Origin: Kineosporia mesophila
Lineage (GTDB): Bacteria > Actinomycetota > Actinomycetes > Actinomycetales > Kineosporiaceae
Direction of reading: 5' to 3'
Length of the DNA: 64,000 bases
NCBI RefSeq assembly: GCF_021129235.1
Contig: NZ_JAJOMA010000026.1
Coordinates: 45,716 to 109,715 of the forward strand
The notes beneath the pieces were generated by a model, which saw only the letters and a program-made list of their open reading frames with translations, was not told the DNA's origin and ran no database searches. A program made the translations under genes and the position numbers. Position 1 is the stretch's first letter. Every line of letters starts with the position of its first letter. Of the stretch, positions 23,840 through 31,843 are shown piece after piece.

Positions 23840-24666
23840 GCGAGTCCTCGGTGCGCGTCTCGCGCCGGCCCAGCCCCTGGCACCTGGTGCTGATCCCGCT
23901 GGCCCTGGTGATGGCCGCCCCCCTGATCTGGATGGTGCTGACCAGCCTCTCGAGCGTGGCCGACACCCAGCGGTTCCCACCCGGTCTACCATCCGCGCTG
24001 CACTGGTCGAACTTCTCGAAAGCCTGGAACCAGGGGCCTTTCGACCGCTGGCTGGTCAACAGCGCGGTCGTGTCGATCGCCTGCGTCATCAGCAACCTGG
24101 TGCTGTGCAGCCTCGCCGCCTACGCCTTCGCCCGGATCCGGTTCTTCGGCCGGGGCGTCGTCTTCGTGCTCCTGCTGGCCACGCTGATGGTGCCGTTCCA
24201 GGTGGTGATGATCCCGAGCCTGGTGATCATGCGGAACCTCGGGCTGATCGACAGCCTCCCCGCCCTGATCGCCCCGAACCTGGTCACTCCCTTCGGCATC
24301 TACCTGCTGCGCCAGTTCTTCCTGTCCCTCCCGATCGAGCTGGAAGAAGCCGCCGTGCTCGACGGTGCGAGCCGCCTGAGGATCCTGCGCAGCATCCTGT
24401 TGCCGCTGATGGGCCCGCCCCTCTCCACCCTGGCGATCCTCACGTTCCTCACGTCCTGGAACGACTTCCTCTGGCCGCTCATCGTCAACACCTCCTCGGA
24501 CGTCATGACGGTGCAGATCGGCCTGGCGTCCTTCCAGGGAGCCCACTTCACCAACTGGCCGGTCCTGATGGCCGGCACCCTGATCAGTCAGCTGCCGCTG
24601 ATGGTGCTCTTCCTCGTCGGGCAGCGCTGGTTCGTCGCCTCCCTCGCCACCACCGGCATCAAATAG
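23836..24666 (+). CDS. ABC sugar transporter permease 2 (MalG-type)
   Basis: The 276-residue protein has six membrane segments and the EAA loop EEAAVLDGASRLRILRSILL. LHWSNFSKAW and TSWNDFLWPLIV are typical of MalG-type subunits. The ATG at 23836 overlaps the preceding stop by four bases, giving a tightly coupled binding protein-permease-permease operon. The C-terminus ends QRWFVASLATTGIK, the usual form for this family. Confidence 0.9.
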   Translation: MSESSVRVSRRPSPWHLVLIPLALVMAAPLIWMVLTSLSSVADTQRFPPGLPSALHWSNFSKAWNQGPFDRWLVNSAVVSIACVISNLVLCSLAAYAFARIRFFGRGVVFVLLLATLMVPFQVVMIPSLVIMRNLGLIDSLPALIAPNLVTPFGIYLLRQFFLSLPIELEEAAVLDGASRLRILRSILLPLMGPPLSTLAILTFLTSWNDFLWPLIVNTSSDVMTVQIGLASFQGAHFTNWPVLMAGTLISQLPLMVLFLVGQRWFVASLATTGIK

Positions 24667-24693
24667 GCTGCCCGGCGATACCCCACGGACCCG

Positions 24694-25035
24694 GTGCTCC
24701 TGCCCGGCTTGGAGTCCCTGCACCGCGCCTGGCTCGGCGATGAGGACGAGTTCCAGGAACGCCTGCAGTTCGCCCTCCTCCGATGCGCCACCGATGCGAG
24801 GGCCAGAGCGGTAGTAGCAGAGGACGAGGTCATCGCCTGGGAGGGCGGCCCGGGAGCTGCGGTCATCAGTAGGTCACGGAGTTATCCGCATACGGTCATG
24901 CACGTCCACGACGGTGTCACCGGAGAACACCTGTACAGCTCCGCGCTCTGGCCAGATGAGGAGCCCTGGAGCCTGAACGCCCCGCAACATGCGGAAAGTC
25001 TGAGGCTGACGGCCCCGGACGGGGTTCCTGCCTGA
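24694..25035 (+). CDS. Hypothetical protein, weakly supported
   Basis: The 113-residue frame starts at a GTG shortly after the permease stop. It is acidic and encodes LHRAWLGDEDEFQERLQFALL and MHVHDGVTGEHLYSSALWPDEEPWSL, which look like real protein, but there is no recognised family and no clear ribosome site. It may be a genuine small orphan or a fragment: it lies next to a truncated VapC gene, in a patch of mixed remains. Confidence 0.35.
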   Translation: MLLPGLESLHRAWLGDEDEFQERLQFALLRCATDARARAVVAEDEVIAWEGGPGAAVISRSRSYPHTVMHVHDGVTGEHLYSSALWPDEEPWSLNAPQHAESLRLTAPDGVPA

Positions 25036-25126
25036 GATCGAAGACCAGATCGCAGCCTCGCCGGCCGAGGCGTTGCCATCTTTTGCTGAAGTTGGCGTGA
25101 TCGGGCGTAGGTGGGAAACCAGCCTT

Positions 25127-25283
25127 GTTCGGCCGTGATCAAGCGCAGTCCGTTGTGGTCGACGAAGCGCTGGTAGTCCTTGACGTTCAGCGTCGCCAGA
25201 GGCAGGTCGTGAGTGATGCACGTGGCCGCGATCCAGCTGTCGTTATGTCCCCGTGGGGCAGCGATAATTCGTCGCGTCCCCAC
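25127..25283 (-). pseudogene. VapC-like PIN-domain toxin, 3' remnant
   Basis: The minus strand encodes GHNDSWIAATCITHDLPLAT and NVKDYQRFVDHNGLRL, the C-terminal half of a PIN-domain ribonuclease (the ND-WIAA acidic site and the T-N-DF motif). The N-terminal half, including the first catalytic Asp, is missing: the frame meets the end of the neighbouring TetR gene. No VapB antitoxin gene is visible. It is an inactive fragment. Confidence 0.7.
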
Positions 25284-25292
25284 CCGCAGGCG

Positions 25293-25952
25293 TCACGAAG
25301 CGGTGGCGCCAGTGATGAGCAGGCTGAGTATTCCGTGCAGGGTCTGGGCGAAGTCCATGCGGTACGCGGCGAGCGCCGGATCGGCCCGGTAGGCCGCGAG
25401 CATCCCGGCGGCGGGCTGGGAATGGGACCACACCGCCCCGATCGTCATGGTCACGGCGGCGCACAGGTGAACGGCCCCAGCCGGGTCGAGTTCCGGGAGA
25501 TGCTCGCGGGTCAGGGCGGCCAGCGTCTTCACATCGGTGATCGCGGCCTGCTTGTAACGCGCGGCCACGTCGGCGGAGACATTGTGCTCGAGGACGCCCG
25601 CCTGGGCACTGAGCAGATCGCAGAGGACGCGCCGGGGTTGCAGCGAGTGGGTGAGGACGTCCGCTAGGTGGCGGCAACGGTCCGGCAGGGCGGCGCCTTC
25701 GGCTCCCGGGCGGTTGGCCAGGTCTTCGAGCCACTCCTTGCGCTCGCCGTCGAGCAACTCCAGCAGGATCGCCTCGCGGGAGTCGAAGTACTTGAGGATG
25801 GACGATTTGGCGAGCTGACCACGGCGGCTGATCTCGTTGAGCGTGATGTCGCCGACCGACAGCTCCCCGAGCATCTCGGCGGTGGTTCTCAGAATCGCCT
25901 GGCGACGGATCTCCCGGGCCTCGTCACTGCGTGCCCGCTGGAAGGTCGTCAT
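25293..25952 (-). CDS. TetR-family regulator of the divergent SDR gene
   Basis: The 219-residue protein has a TetR helix-turn-helix (ILRTTAEMLGELSVGDITLN, then EISRRGQLAKSSILKYFDSRE) and a C-terminal ligand domain ending GILSLLITGATAS. The ATG at 25952 lies just 16 bases from the first of three near-identical operator elements shared with a divergent SDR gene, so autoregulation is likely. Its 3' end abuts the VapC remnant. Confidence 0.87.
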   Translation of the reverse strand: MTTFQRARSDEAREIRRQAILRTTAEMLGELSVGDITLNEISRRGQLAKSSILKYFDSREAILLELLDGERKEWLEDLANRPGAEGAALPDRCRHLADVLTHSLQPRRVLCDLLSAQAGVLEHNVSADVAARYKQAAITDVKTLAALTREHLPELDPAGAVHLCAAVTMTIGAVWSHSQPAAGMLAAYRADPALAAYRMDFAQTLHGILSLLITGATAS

Positions 25953-25967
25953 CCCGGCATCTTAAAG

Positions 25968-26033
25968 GACCGTCGGTACGTTGACACGGGACCGCCGGTA
26001 CCGTAACTTCGGTCTACAAGAGACCGGCGGTAC
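25968..26033. promoter_or_regulatory. Triple operator GACCGnCGGTAC
   Basis: GACCGTCGGTAC at 25968-25979, GACCGCCGGTAC at 25990-26001 and GACCGGCGGTAC at 26022-26033 share the palindromic core ACCG-N-CGGT and differ only in the central base. Spacing is 22 and 32 bp. They fill the divergent TetR/SDR promoter. Confidence 0.8.
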
Positions 26034-26067
26034 ACAAGGGCTGGTCGCCGGCGTCAGGAGAGCAACT

Positions 26068-26943
26068 GTGTCGAAGGTCTGGCTCGTTACCGGAAGTTCC
26101 CGCGGCCTGGGCCGGGCGATCGTGGGGCATGCCCTCGATGCCGGTGACCGGGTGATCGCCACCGCCCGCCGTCCCGCGCAGCTGCACGACCTGGCCGCCG
26201 AACACGGCGACCGGATCCTGCCACTGGCTCTGGACGTCACCGATCCCGAGCAGGCACAGCAGGTGGTTCAGGCCGGCCTGAAGGCCTTCGGCCGCCTCGA
26301 CGTGGTGGTCAACAACGCGGGTTACGGTGATCTGGCGGCGTTCGAGGACATGGCGCCGGACATGTTCCGGGCCCAGATGGAGACCAACTTCTACGGCGTC
26401 GTCAACGTCACGGGGGCCGTGCTCCCTGCGTTGCGGGAACAGGGCGGCGGGCACATCTTCCAGGTGTCCTCGCTGGGTGGCCGGGTCGGGACGGTCGGTC
26501 TTTCCGCCTACCAGAGCGCGAAGTGGGCGGTCGGGGGATTCTCCACGGTCCTGGCCGCGGAGGTGGCTCCGTTCGGTATCAAGGTCACGGTCCTTGAGCC
26601 GGGAGGCATGCGCACCGACTGGGCCGGTCCCTCGATGACCGTCCCCGAGATCAGCGCCCCGTACCGGCAGACCGTGGGCCGGTTCGCCGACCTGCTGCGG
26701 GAGTCCTCCGGGCAGGAGCCGACCGGTGTGCGGCGGGTGGCCGAGATCGTCGCGGAGCTCGCCGGACGGGAGGACGCACCGCTGCGCCTCCTGCTGGGCT
26801 CCGACGCCGCGACGTACGGCAAGGCTGTCGGCGAGGAACTGGCGGCCTCCGACGCCCGGTGGTTCGACCTCAGCGTGAGCGCGTCCGACCCCGTCAACGA
26901 GGCCACGGAATCGCTCACGGCCGTCTCGCGAGGGCGGGGCTGA
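26068..26943 (+). CDS. SDR family oxidoreductase
   Basis: The 291-residue SDR has TGSSRGLG (~8-15), VVNNAGYGD, catalytic Ser in VSSLGGRVG and Tyr-Lys in AYQSAKWAV. TARRP after beta-2 suggests NADP(H). The C-terminal ~80 residues are the extended form seen in oxidoreductases of the retinol-dehydrogenase-like group. GTG 26068 follows AGGAGAG by five bases. It is divergent from a TetR gene with a triple operator between, so it is probably induced by a compound it modifies. Confidence 0.86.
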   Translation: MSKVWLVTGSSRGLGRAIVGHALDAGDRVIATARRPAQLHDLAAEHGDRILPLALDVTDPEQAQQVVQAGLKAFGRLDVVVNNAGYGDLAAFEDMAPDMFRAQMETNFYGVVNVTGAVLPALREQGGGHIFQVSSLGGRVGTVGLSAYQSAKWAVGGFSTVLAAEVAPFGIKVTVLEPGGMRTDWAGPSMTVPEISAPYRQTVGRFADLLRESSGQEPTGVRRVAEIVAELAGREDAPLRLLLGSDAATYGKAVGEELAASDARWFDLSVSASDPVNEATESLTAVSRGRG

Positions 26944-27011
26944 GTCCGAAGGCTCAACGGCCGGGCCAACTATCGTGAGCCCATGGCTTTTCGAGCGACC
27001 ATGACCGACTC

Positions 27012-27635
27012 GTGAGTGTTCTGGAAGCCGCACCCGAGAAGGGCACACGGCGATTCGACGGGCTCTGGCTCGCCGGTGTGGCGGCCCTCCTGCCCGCTCC
27101 CGTGAGCGCCTTCATCGTCGCGGACATGGACGGGCCGCTGGTCGTCGGGAACTCGGTGCTCCGCCGGTGGCATCTGGTGGGTGGCCTGCTCGTCCTGGGC
27201 ATCCTGTTCGTGGTCGCCCTCTGGTACATCCGTGAGTCCCGGCGCGGCCACCGGGCCCGTCGTCTGCGGTGGCGCATCGTGGCCGGTGCGATCACGACGT
27301 GTGCTGTCGGAGCAGGGGTGCTCGCGTTCCTGATCACCGCCTTCCTCGACATGTTCACGACCTACACCGTGCTGCCACAGCACGGCGCCGACGGTTGCCG
27401 GGTGGTCGTCGGCGAGCGCTCGGTCCTCCTGATGGGGGAGGGCGCGATCTATGTACTTCCCGCCGGAAGTCATTCACCGCGTGAGGTGAACTCCTACTTC
27501 GCCGACGACGGCTACCGGCCGATCACCTTCGGGACCTACCGGCTGACCTGGAACGGCGACATCGCGGAGCTGACCGTCTGGGGCATGCGTGATCAACCCG
27601 TGGACTACGCCTCCGAGCCGCTGTCCTGCGGCTGA
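27012..27635 (+). CDS. Membrane protein of unknown function
   Basis: The 207-residue protein starts at a GTG. It has a hydrophobic helix at ~20-38, two stronger helices at ~53-74 and ~88-112, then a soluble C-terminal domain of ~90 residues with Cys in DGCRVV and LSCG that could form a disulfide outside the cell. An RRGHRARRLRWR loop between the helices should be cytoplasmic. I do not recognise the family, and no neighbour suggests a role. Confidence 0.72.
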   Translation: MSVLEAAPEKGTRRFDGLWLAGVAALLPAPVSAFIVADMDGPLVVGNSVLRRWHLVGGLLVLGILFVVALWYIRESRRGHRARRLRWRIVAGAITTCAVGAGVLAFLITAFLDMFTTYTVLPQHGADGCRVVVGERSVLLMGEGAIYVLPAGSHSPREVNSYFADDGYRPITFGTYRLTWNGDIAELTVWGMRDQPVDYASEPLSCG

Positions 27636-27729
27636 GGTTCTTTCGGTCCGGGCCGTGATAGCCCGGCCGCGGACCTGATCATCGCTACCGTAGGTGCCTG
27701 GACCGCTCCCGACCTCGAGGAATGCCCGT

Positions 27730-28302
27730 ATGCGCACCCTGATCAGCACCGCGTTCGTCTCGCTGGACGGCGTCATGGAAGCTCCCGGGGGCGAGGCCGG
27801 GTACCGCAATTCCGGCTGGACCTTCAAGGACATCGAGTTCCTGCCCGAGGCCTACGCGATGAAGGGGCAGGAGCAGACCGAGGCCGGCGCGATGCTGCTG
27901 GGGCGGGTCAGCTACGAGGCGTTCAGTGCGGTGTGGCCGGCGATGGACGACTTCGCCGTCTACAACGCGATGCCCAAGTACGTCGTCTCCACCACCCTGG
28001 CGCAGGCCGACCTGGCGACCAACTGGGGTGAGACCACGATCCTGCGCTCGCCCGACGAGGTCGCGCAGCTGAAGCAGAGCGAGGGCGGCCCGATCCTGTT
28101 GCAGGGCAGTGCCGATCTGAACCACGCCCTGTCCGACGCGGGCCTGATCGACCGCTACCACCTGCTCGTCTTCCCGCTGTTGCTCGGCGCGGGCAAGCGC
28201 CTGTTCAGCGACACGGACAAGGACACCCAGCACCTGAAGCTCGTCGAGCACGAGGCCTACGGCAACGGGGTGCAGAAGAACATCTTTGACGTCGTGCGCT
28301 GA
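27730..28302 (+). CDS. Dihydrofolate reductase/RibD C-terminal-like protein
   Basis: The 190-residue protein belongs to the DHFR-fold RibD C-terminal family: ISTAFVSLDGVMEAPGGE at the start, MLLGRVSYEAF, KYVVSTTLAQA, and IDRYHLLVFPLLLGAGKRLF. It likely binds NADPH; members are often called deaminase-reductases though the substrate is unknown. GAGGAA lies eight bases before the ATG at 27730. It is followed by a strong hairpin shared with the convergent LLM-type gene. Confidence 0.86.
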   Translation: MRTLISTAFVSLDGVMEAPGGEAGYRNSGWTFKDIEFLPEAYAMKGQEQTEAGAMLLGRVSYEAFSAVWPAMDDFAVYNAMPKYVVSTTLAQADLATNWGETTILRSPDEVAQLKQSEGGPILLQGSADLNHALSDAGLIDRYHLLVFPLLLGAGKRLFSDTDKDTQHLKLVEHEAYGNGVQKNIFDVVR

Positions 28303-28310
28303 TCGCAGGA

Positions 28311-28341
28311 GGCCGGACGGGGCCCGGGGCACCGTCCGGCC
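28311..28341. terminator. Bidirectional terminator hairpin
   Basis: GGCCGGACGG at 28311-28320 pairs perfectly with CCGTCCGGCC at 28332-28341 around an 11-base loop, 9 bases after the DHFR-like stop and just before the end of the convergent LLM-type gene. Confidence 0.75.
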
Positions 28342-28348
28342 CGCTCGG

Positions 28349-29206
28349 TCAGCTCAGACGGGCCTGCGCGTCGGCGAGCAAGGGGACGATCCGCTCGCGT
28401 TCGGTGATCCCGCTGGCGTAGACGTAGGCGACGGTGAAACCCAGCTCACGCATGCTCGTGCAGGTGGAGACCACGTCGTCGGCCGTGCTGCTGGGGTCGA
28501 TGCGCAGGATCGTGGTCTTCTCGATGGCGTCGTAGTCCCGGCCCACGGTGTCGCAGTGGCCCCGCAGCACCTCGAGCTTGTGGGCAGCCTCCGGACTGGC
28601 GAAAATGTTGCAGGCGTCTGCGTACTGGGCCACGAGCCGCAGTGTCTTCTTCTCCCCGGCGCCGCCGATCATCAGGTACGGGTGGGGCTGGGTGAGCGAC
28701 TGCGGCGAGTTCAGGGTCCGGTCGAGCCGGTAGTGCTGACCGGCGAACGGTTCCTCGGAGCCGGACCACATCTGCAGGCAGACCTGGATCGCCTCTTCCA
28801 GCCGCTCGAACCGCTCCGCGGTGGGCGGGAAGGCGAAACCGAGACCGTGTGACTCCTCGTCGTTCCAGGCCGCGCCGATGCCCAGGCCGACCCGGCCGCC
28901 GGAGAGCACGTTGAGCGTGGTGACGGCCTTGGCCAGCAGGGCGGGCTCGCGGTAGGTGACGCCGGTGACCAGCGTGTGCAGCAGGGCGTGTTCGGTGTGG
29001 GCGACGATGAAGCCCAGTGCCGCGTAGGCCTCCAGCATGTCGGTCTCGGCCGGGCCGACGCCGCGGATCTGCCAGAAGTGGTCCATCACCGTGATCCGGC
29101 GGATGCCGCCCGCCTCGGCCTCCCGCACGTGACGGGCCAGGTCCGCGCCGAGGGCGGGTGCGCCACCGGTCCAGGTGAAGTCGGCGATGTGCAGACCAAG
29201 TTCCAT
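28349..29206 (-). CDS. LLM-class flavin/F420-dependent oxidoreductase
   Basis: The 285-residue protein has the luciferase-like TIM barrel: ELGLHIADFTWTGG at the start, ITVMDHFWQI, LLHTLVTGVTYREPALLAKA, TLNVLSGGRVGLGIGAAWN, PYLMIGGAGEKKTLRLVAQY. This set matches F420-dependent actinobacterial members. The ATG at 29206 follows AAGGAC; longer upstream frames are not supported. It is probably redox chemistry on an unidentified small molecule. Confidence 0.87.
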   Translation of the reverse strand: MELGLHIADFTWTGGAPALGADLARHVREAEAGGIRRITVMDHFWQIRGVGPAETDMLEAYAALGFIVAHTEHALLHTLVTGVTYREPALLAKAVTTLNVLSGGRVGLGIGAAWNDEESHGLGFAFPPTAERFERLEEAIQVCLQMWSGSEEPFAGQHYRLDRTLNSPQSLTQPHPYLMIGGAGEKKTLRLVAQYADACNIFASPEAAHKLEVLRGHCDTVGRDYDAIEKTTILRIDPSSTADDVVSTCTSMRELGFTVAYVYASGITERERIVPLLADAQARLS

Positions 29207-29385
29207 GAAGTCCTTCTTCCTGTGCGGGTACGCCCCGGGTGAGAACGCTCTCCCACGGTAGCGACCGTACCGCCTACCGCAGTCGCAGTAGCGACACCAC
29301 CACGTCAGGAGGACTCTCTCCCAGGCTGTTCCGGGAAGACTCTTCCTGCGGCGGCCGGTGCCTGGAGGAGCCGGCCGCCGACCAG

Positions 29386-29781
29386 TCAACCGTCGCTGTT
29401 ACGCATCTGGTCGCGTACTGCGGCCACGTCGATGAGCGACCACACCTGCTCGATGCGGTCGTCGCGGAAGCGGTAGAACACGTGCTCGGCGAAGGCGACG
29501 CGCCGGCCGGTCGGGGTGATGCCGGCGAACTCGTGTTCGGGGGTGCAGTCGAACCAGAGGCGGCAGGCCACCACATCGTCCGTTGCGGTGAGAAGCTCCG
29601 GTACGAAACGCAGGTCGGGGATGACCCGGGCATCGTTCTCGATCAGGTCCGCGTACTGCTGCCGCGTCAGCGGGGTGCCGTTGTAGGTGACCGTGTCGTG
29701 GACGTACTGGTCCAGAGCCGGGAAGCGGCGCTCGTTCAGCACATCCAGGTAGCTGCGGTAGATGTCGGTCAGGTCGCTCAT
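29386..29781 (-). CDS. NTF2-like/SnoaL-type ester cyclase family protein
   Basis: The 131-residue single-domain protein has the cone-shaped NTF2 fold pattern: DIYRSYLDVLNERRF at the start, YNGTPLTRQQYADLI, a mid-strand CRLWFDCTPEHEF and a final FYRFRDDRIEQVWSLIDVAAV. SnoaL-type relatives cyclise polyketide esters, but many are only binding proteins. The ATG at 29781 is the family start. A strong hairpin lies upstream. Confidence 0.8.
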   Translation of the reverse strand: MSDLTDIYRSYLDVLNERRFPALDQYVHDTVTYNGTPLTRQQYADLIENDARVIPDLRFVPELLTATDDVVACRLWFDCTPEHEFAGITPTGRRVAFAEHVFYRFRDDRIEQVWSLIDVAAVRDQMRNSDG

Positions 29782-29823
29782 GGTGCAGCAGCCCAGCACG
29801 GCCCCGGCGTGACGGCAACCGGG

Positions 29824-29850
29824 CGGGCACCCGCAAGGAGCGGGTGCCCG
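29824..29850 (-). terminator. Terminator of the quinone reductase-like gene
   Basis: CGGGCACCCGC at 29824-29834 pairs perfectly with GCGGGTGCCCG at 29840-29850 around a 5-base loop. It lies 12 bases after the stop of the quinone reductase-like gene. Confidence 0.8.
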
Positions 29851-29861
29851 GAACCGGTGGA

Positions 29862-30626
29862 TCAGGCCACGTGCGCGCCCAGACCGGTCACGCCCGGCGC
29901 CACCTCAGGCCGCAGCACGAAGTGGCTGTCGTAGTCGCCGCCGGTCTGTGTCCGGTAGGGGATCGGATCGGTGACCGGGATCGCGAGCAGGCGCTCGCGC
30001 AGCTCCTTGGCCGCCTGCTCTCCCTCCTCGGGCGTGAAGCGGTCGGCCCCGTGAATCAGGAACGGCGGCAGCACCTTTGCCCCGGCGTAGAACAGGGTGC
30101 CGTGGTGCAGGGGGAAGAGCAGCTCGTCGATCGACCCATGAATGCCTCTCTCACCGAAGAATCCGGCAAACCCGCCGGTGGTCGCCACGGTCAGCGTGCG
30201 CTTGCCGGCGAGGAACCCGTCGCCGTAGCCGATCCATTCACCGTTCGGGCCGCGCAGGCCGTAGGCGTAGCCCTGCACCCAGACCCGCTCGAACCAGCCC
30301 TTCAGGATGGCGGGCATCCCGAACCACCACATCGGGAATTGAAGGACGATGGTGTCGGCCCGGTCGATCTTCTCCTGTTCGGTGCGGATGTCGGCGCTCA
30401 GTGCGCCACTCTCGTAGGCCTTCTTGGCGGCAGCCGCGACCTGGAAGCGCTGCGCCGGGTCGTGGGCGTAGCCGGCGGTGTCGACGACGGGGTTCCAGCC
30501 CATCGCGTAGAGGTCGGACACCTCGACCCGGTGCCCCTCGTCGCGCAGGGCCTGCTGCCCCTGCTCGGCGAGAAAACCGTTCAGGGAGCGGGGTTCGGGG
30601 TGGGCCAGGATCCAGAGAACGTTCAT
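29862..30626 (-). CDS. NAD(P)H quinone oxidoreductase, flavodoxin-fold (NQO1/MdaB-like)
   Basis: The 254-residue protein has the flavodoxin-like fold of NQO1 enzymes: WILAHPEPRSLNGFL at the start (FMN/FAD phosphate loop), DTIVLQFPMWWFGMPAILKG and WFERVWVQGYAYG, and LTVATTGGFAGFFG for the isoalloxazine pocket. It should catalyse two-electron reduction of quinones. The ATG at 30626 is divergent from a GlxA-type regulator gene with a 70-bp gap, a typical regulator/target pair. Confidence 0.87.
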   Translation of the reverse strand: MNVLWILAHPEPRSLNGFLAEQGQQALRDEGHRVEVSDLYAMGWNPVVDTAGYAHDPAQRFQVAAAAKKAYESGALSADIRTEQEKIDRADTIVLQFPMWWFGMPAILKGWFERVWVQGYAYGLRGPNGEWIGYGDGFLAGKRTLTVATTGGFAGFFGERGIHGSIDELLFPLHHGTLFYAGAKVLPPFLIHGADRFTPEEGEQAAKELRERLLAIPVTDPIPYRTQTGGDYDSHFVLRPEVAPGVTGLGAHVA

Positions 30627-30696
30627 GGACCGATCATCGAACGGTGGGATCCCGATGGCGACTGGCCCGATGGACAACATGTGCGAAGATCGGGCC

Positions 30697-31689
30697 ATGG
30701 CCGTATTCGCAGGGGATGGCCGGCACCGGGTGGCCGTGCTGGCCCGCAACGGGGTGCTGCCGTTCGAGCTCAGCCTCGTGCACCGGATGTTCGGTCACGC
30801 CCGCTCGGACGCCGGCGATGCCCTCTACGAGGTCGTGACCTGCGCGCTCGTGCCCGGCGAGATCCGTACGGACGCCGACTTCACCCTCACCGTGGCGCAC
30901 GGGCCGCAGGCGCTGGCCGAGGCCGACACCGTGATGGTCCCCGGCGCGCAGAGCGATTACGAGACGCCGATCGGCCCTCTGGACCCCTCGCTGGCCGCCG
31001 CCCTGGCGCGGGTGCGGCCCGGCGCCCGGATCGCCTCGATCTGCACGGGTTCGTTCGTGCTGGCCTCGGCCGGTCTGCTCAGCGGGCGCCGGGCGACCAC
31101 GCACTGGCACTCGTCCCAGCAGTTTCGCGAGCGGTTCCCCGACGTCCTGTTCGACCTCGACGTGCTCTACACCGATGACGGGAACGTGCTCACGTCGGCC
31201 GGGTCCGCCTCGGGTATCGACCTGTGCCTGCACATGATCCGAGCCGACCACGGAGCCCGGGTGGCGAACGAGGTGGCCCGCCGCAACGTCGTGCCGCCCC
31301 ATCGGGACGGCGGTCAGGCGCAGTACGTGAACCGGCCCATGCCCGACCCCCGGATCTCCTCGACCGCCCGGGCCCGCGAGTGGGCCCTGGCGAACCTGCA
31401 CCGCCCCGTCACCCTGCGGGATCTGGCGGCCCAGGAGTCGACCAGCACCCGCACCTTCACCCGGCGCTTCCGCGACGAGATCGGCACCTCCCCGGGCCAG
31501 TGGCTCGTGCGACAGCGGGTGGAGCGCGCCTGTGCCCTCCTGGAGAGCAGCGACCTGTCGGTGGACGAGGTGGCCGAGGCCGCCGGGTTCGGCACTGCCG
31601 GCTCGATGCGGTTGCACCTGCAGGCCGAGATCGGGGTCTCACCCAGCGCCTACCGCAACACGTTTCGCGGTCGTTCCCAGTCGGCCTGA
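30697..31689 (+). CDS. GlxA-type AraC-family regulator (DJ-1/PfpI sensor domain)
   Basis: The 330-residue protein has an N-terminal DJ-1/PfpI-like domain with the elbow SICTGSFVLASAGLLSGRRA (Cys in the nucleophile position) and a C-terminal AraC double helix-turn-helix (RPVTLRDLAAQESTSTRTFT, then CALLESSDLSVDEVAEAAGF and SMRLHLQAEIGVSPSAY). ATG 30697 is chosen; an in-frame ATG at 30670 would add nine residues. It is divergent from the quinone reductase gene, its probable target. Confidence 0.88.
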   Translation: MAVFAGDGRHRVAVLARNGVLPFELSLVHRMFGHARSDAGDALYEVVTCALVPGEIRTDADFTLTVAHGPQALAEADTVMVPGAQSDYETPIGPLDPSLAAALARVRPGARIASICTGSFVLASAGLLSGRRATTHWHSSQQFRERFPDVLFDLDVLYTDDGNVLTSAGSASGIDLCLHMIRADHGARVANEVARRNVVPPHRDGGQAQYVNRPMPDPRISSTARAREWALANLHRPVTLRDLAAQESTSTRTFTRRFRDEIGTSPGQWLVRQRVERACALLESSDLSVDEVAEAAGFGTAGSMRLHLQAEIGVSPSAYRNTFRGRSQSA

Positions 31690-31843
31690 CCGGAGCGGGG
31701 CCGACCCGGCCCGCCGCGCCGACCGGGGCACTACCGCACGGAGGGTGCCGGCCCGCAGAACGCCTTCCGGACCGCGATCAGCGCCTTCGGCGCCTGACGT
31801 CCGGGCCGGCCGGCGCTGGACGACTGACGGGGTGCGGGCCCTT

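Noticed and set aside
24882..25283. Intact VapC toxin gene
   Set aside because: The N-terminal half of the PIN domain is absent and the frame continues past the domain into unrelated sequence.
29844..31178. 444-codon plus-strand frame over the quinone reductase and GlxA genes
   Set aside because: It is antisense or out of frame to two well-supported genes and has no recognisable domain.
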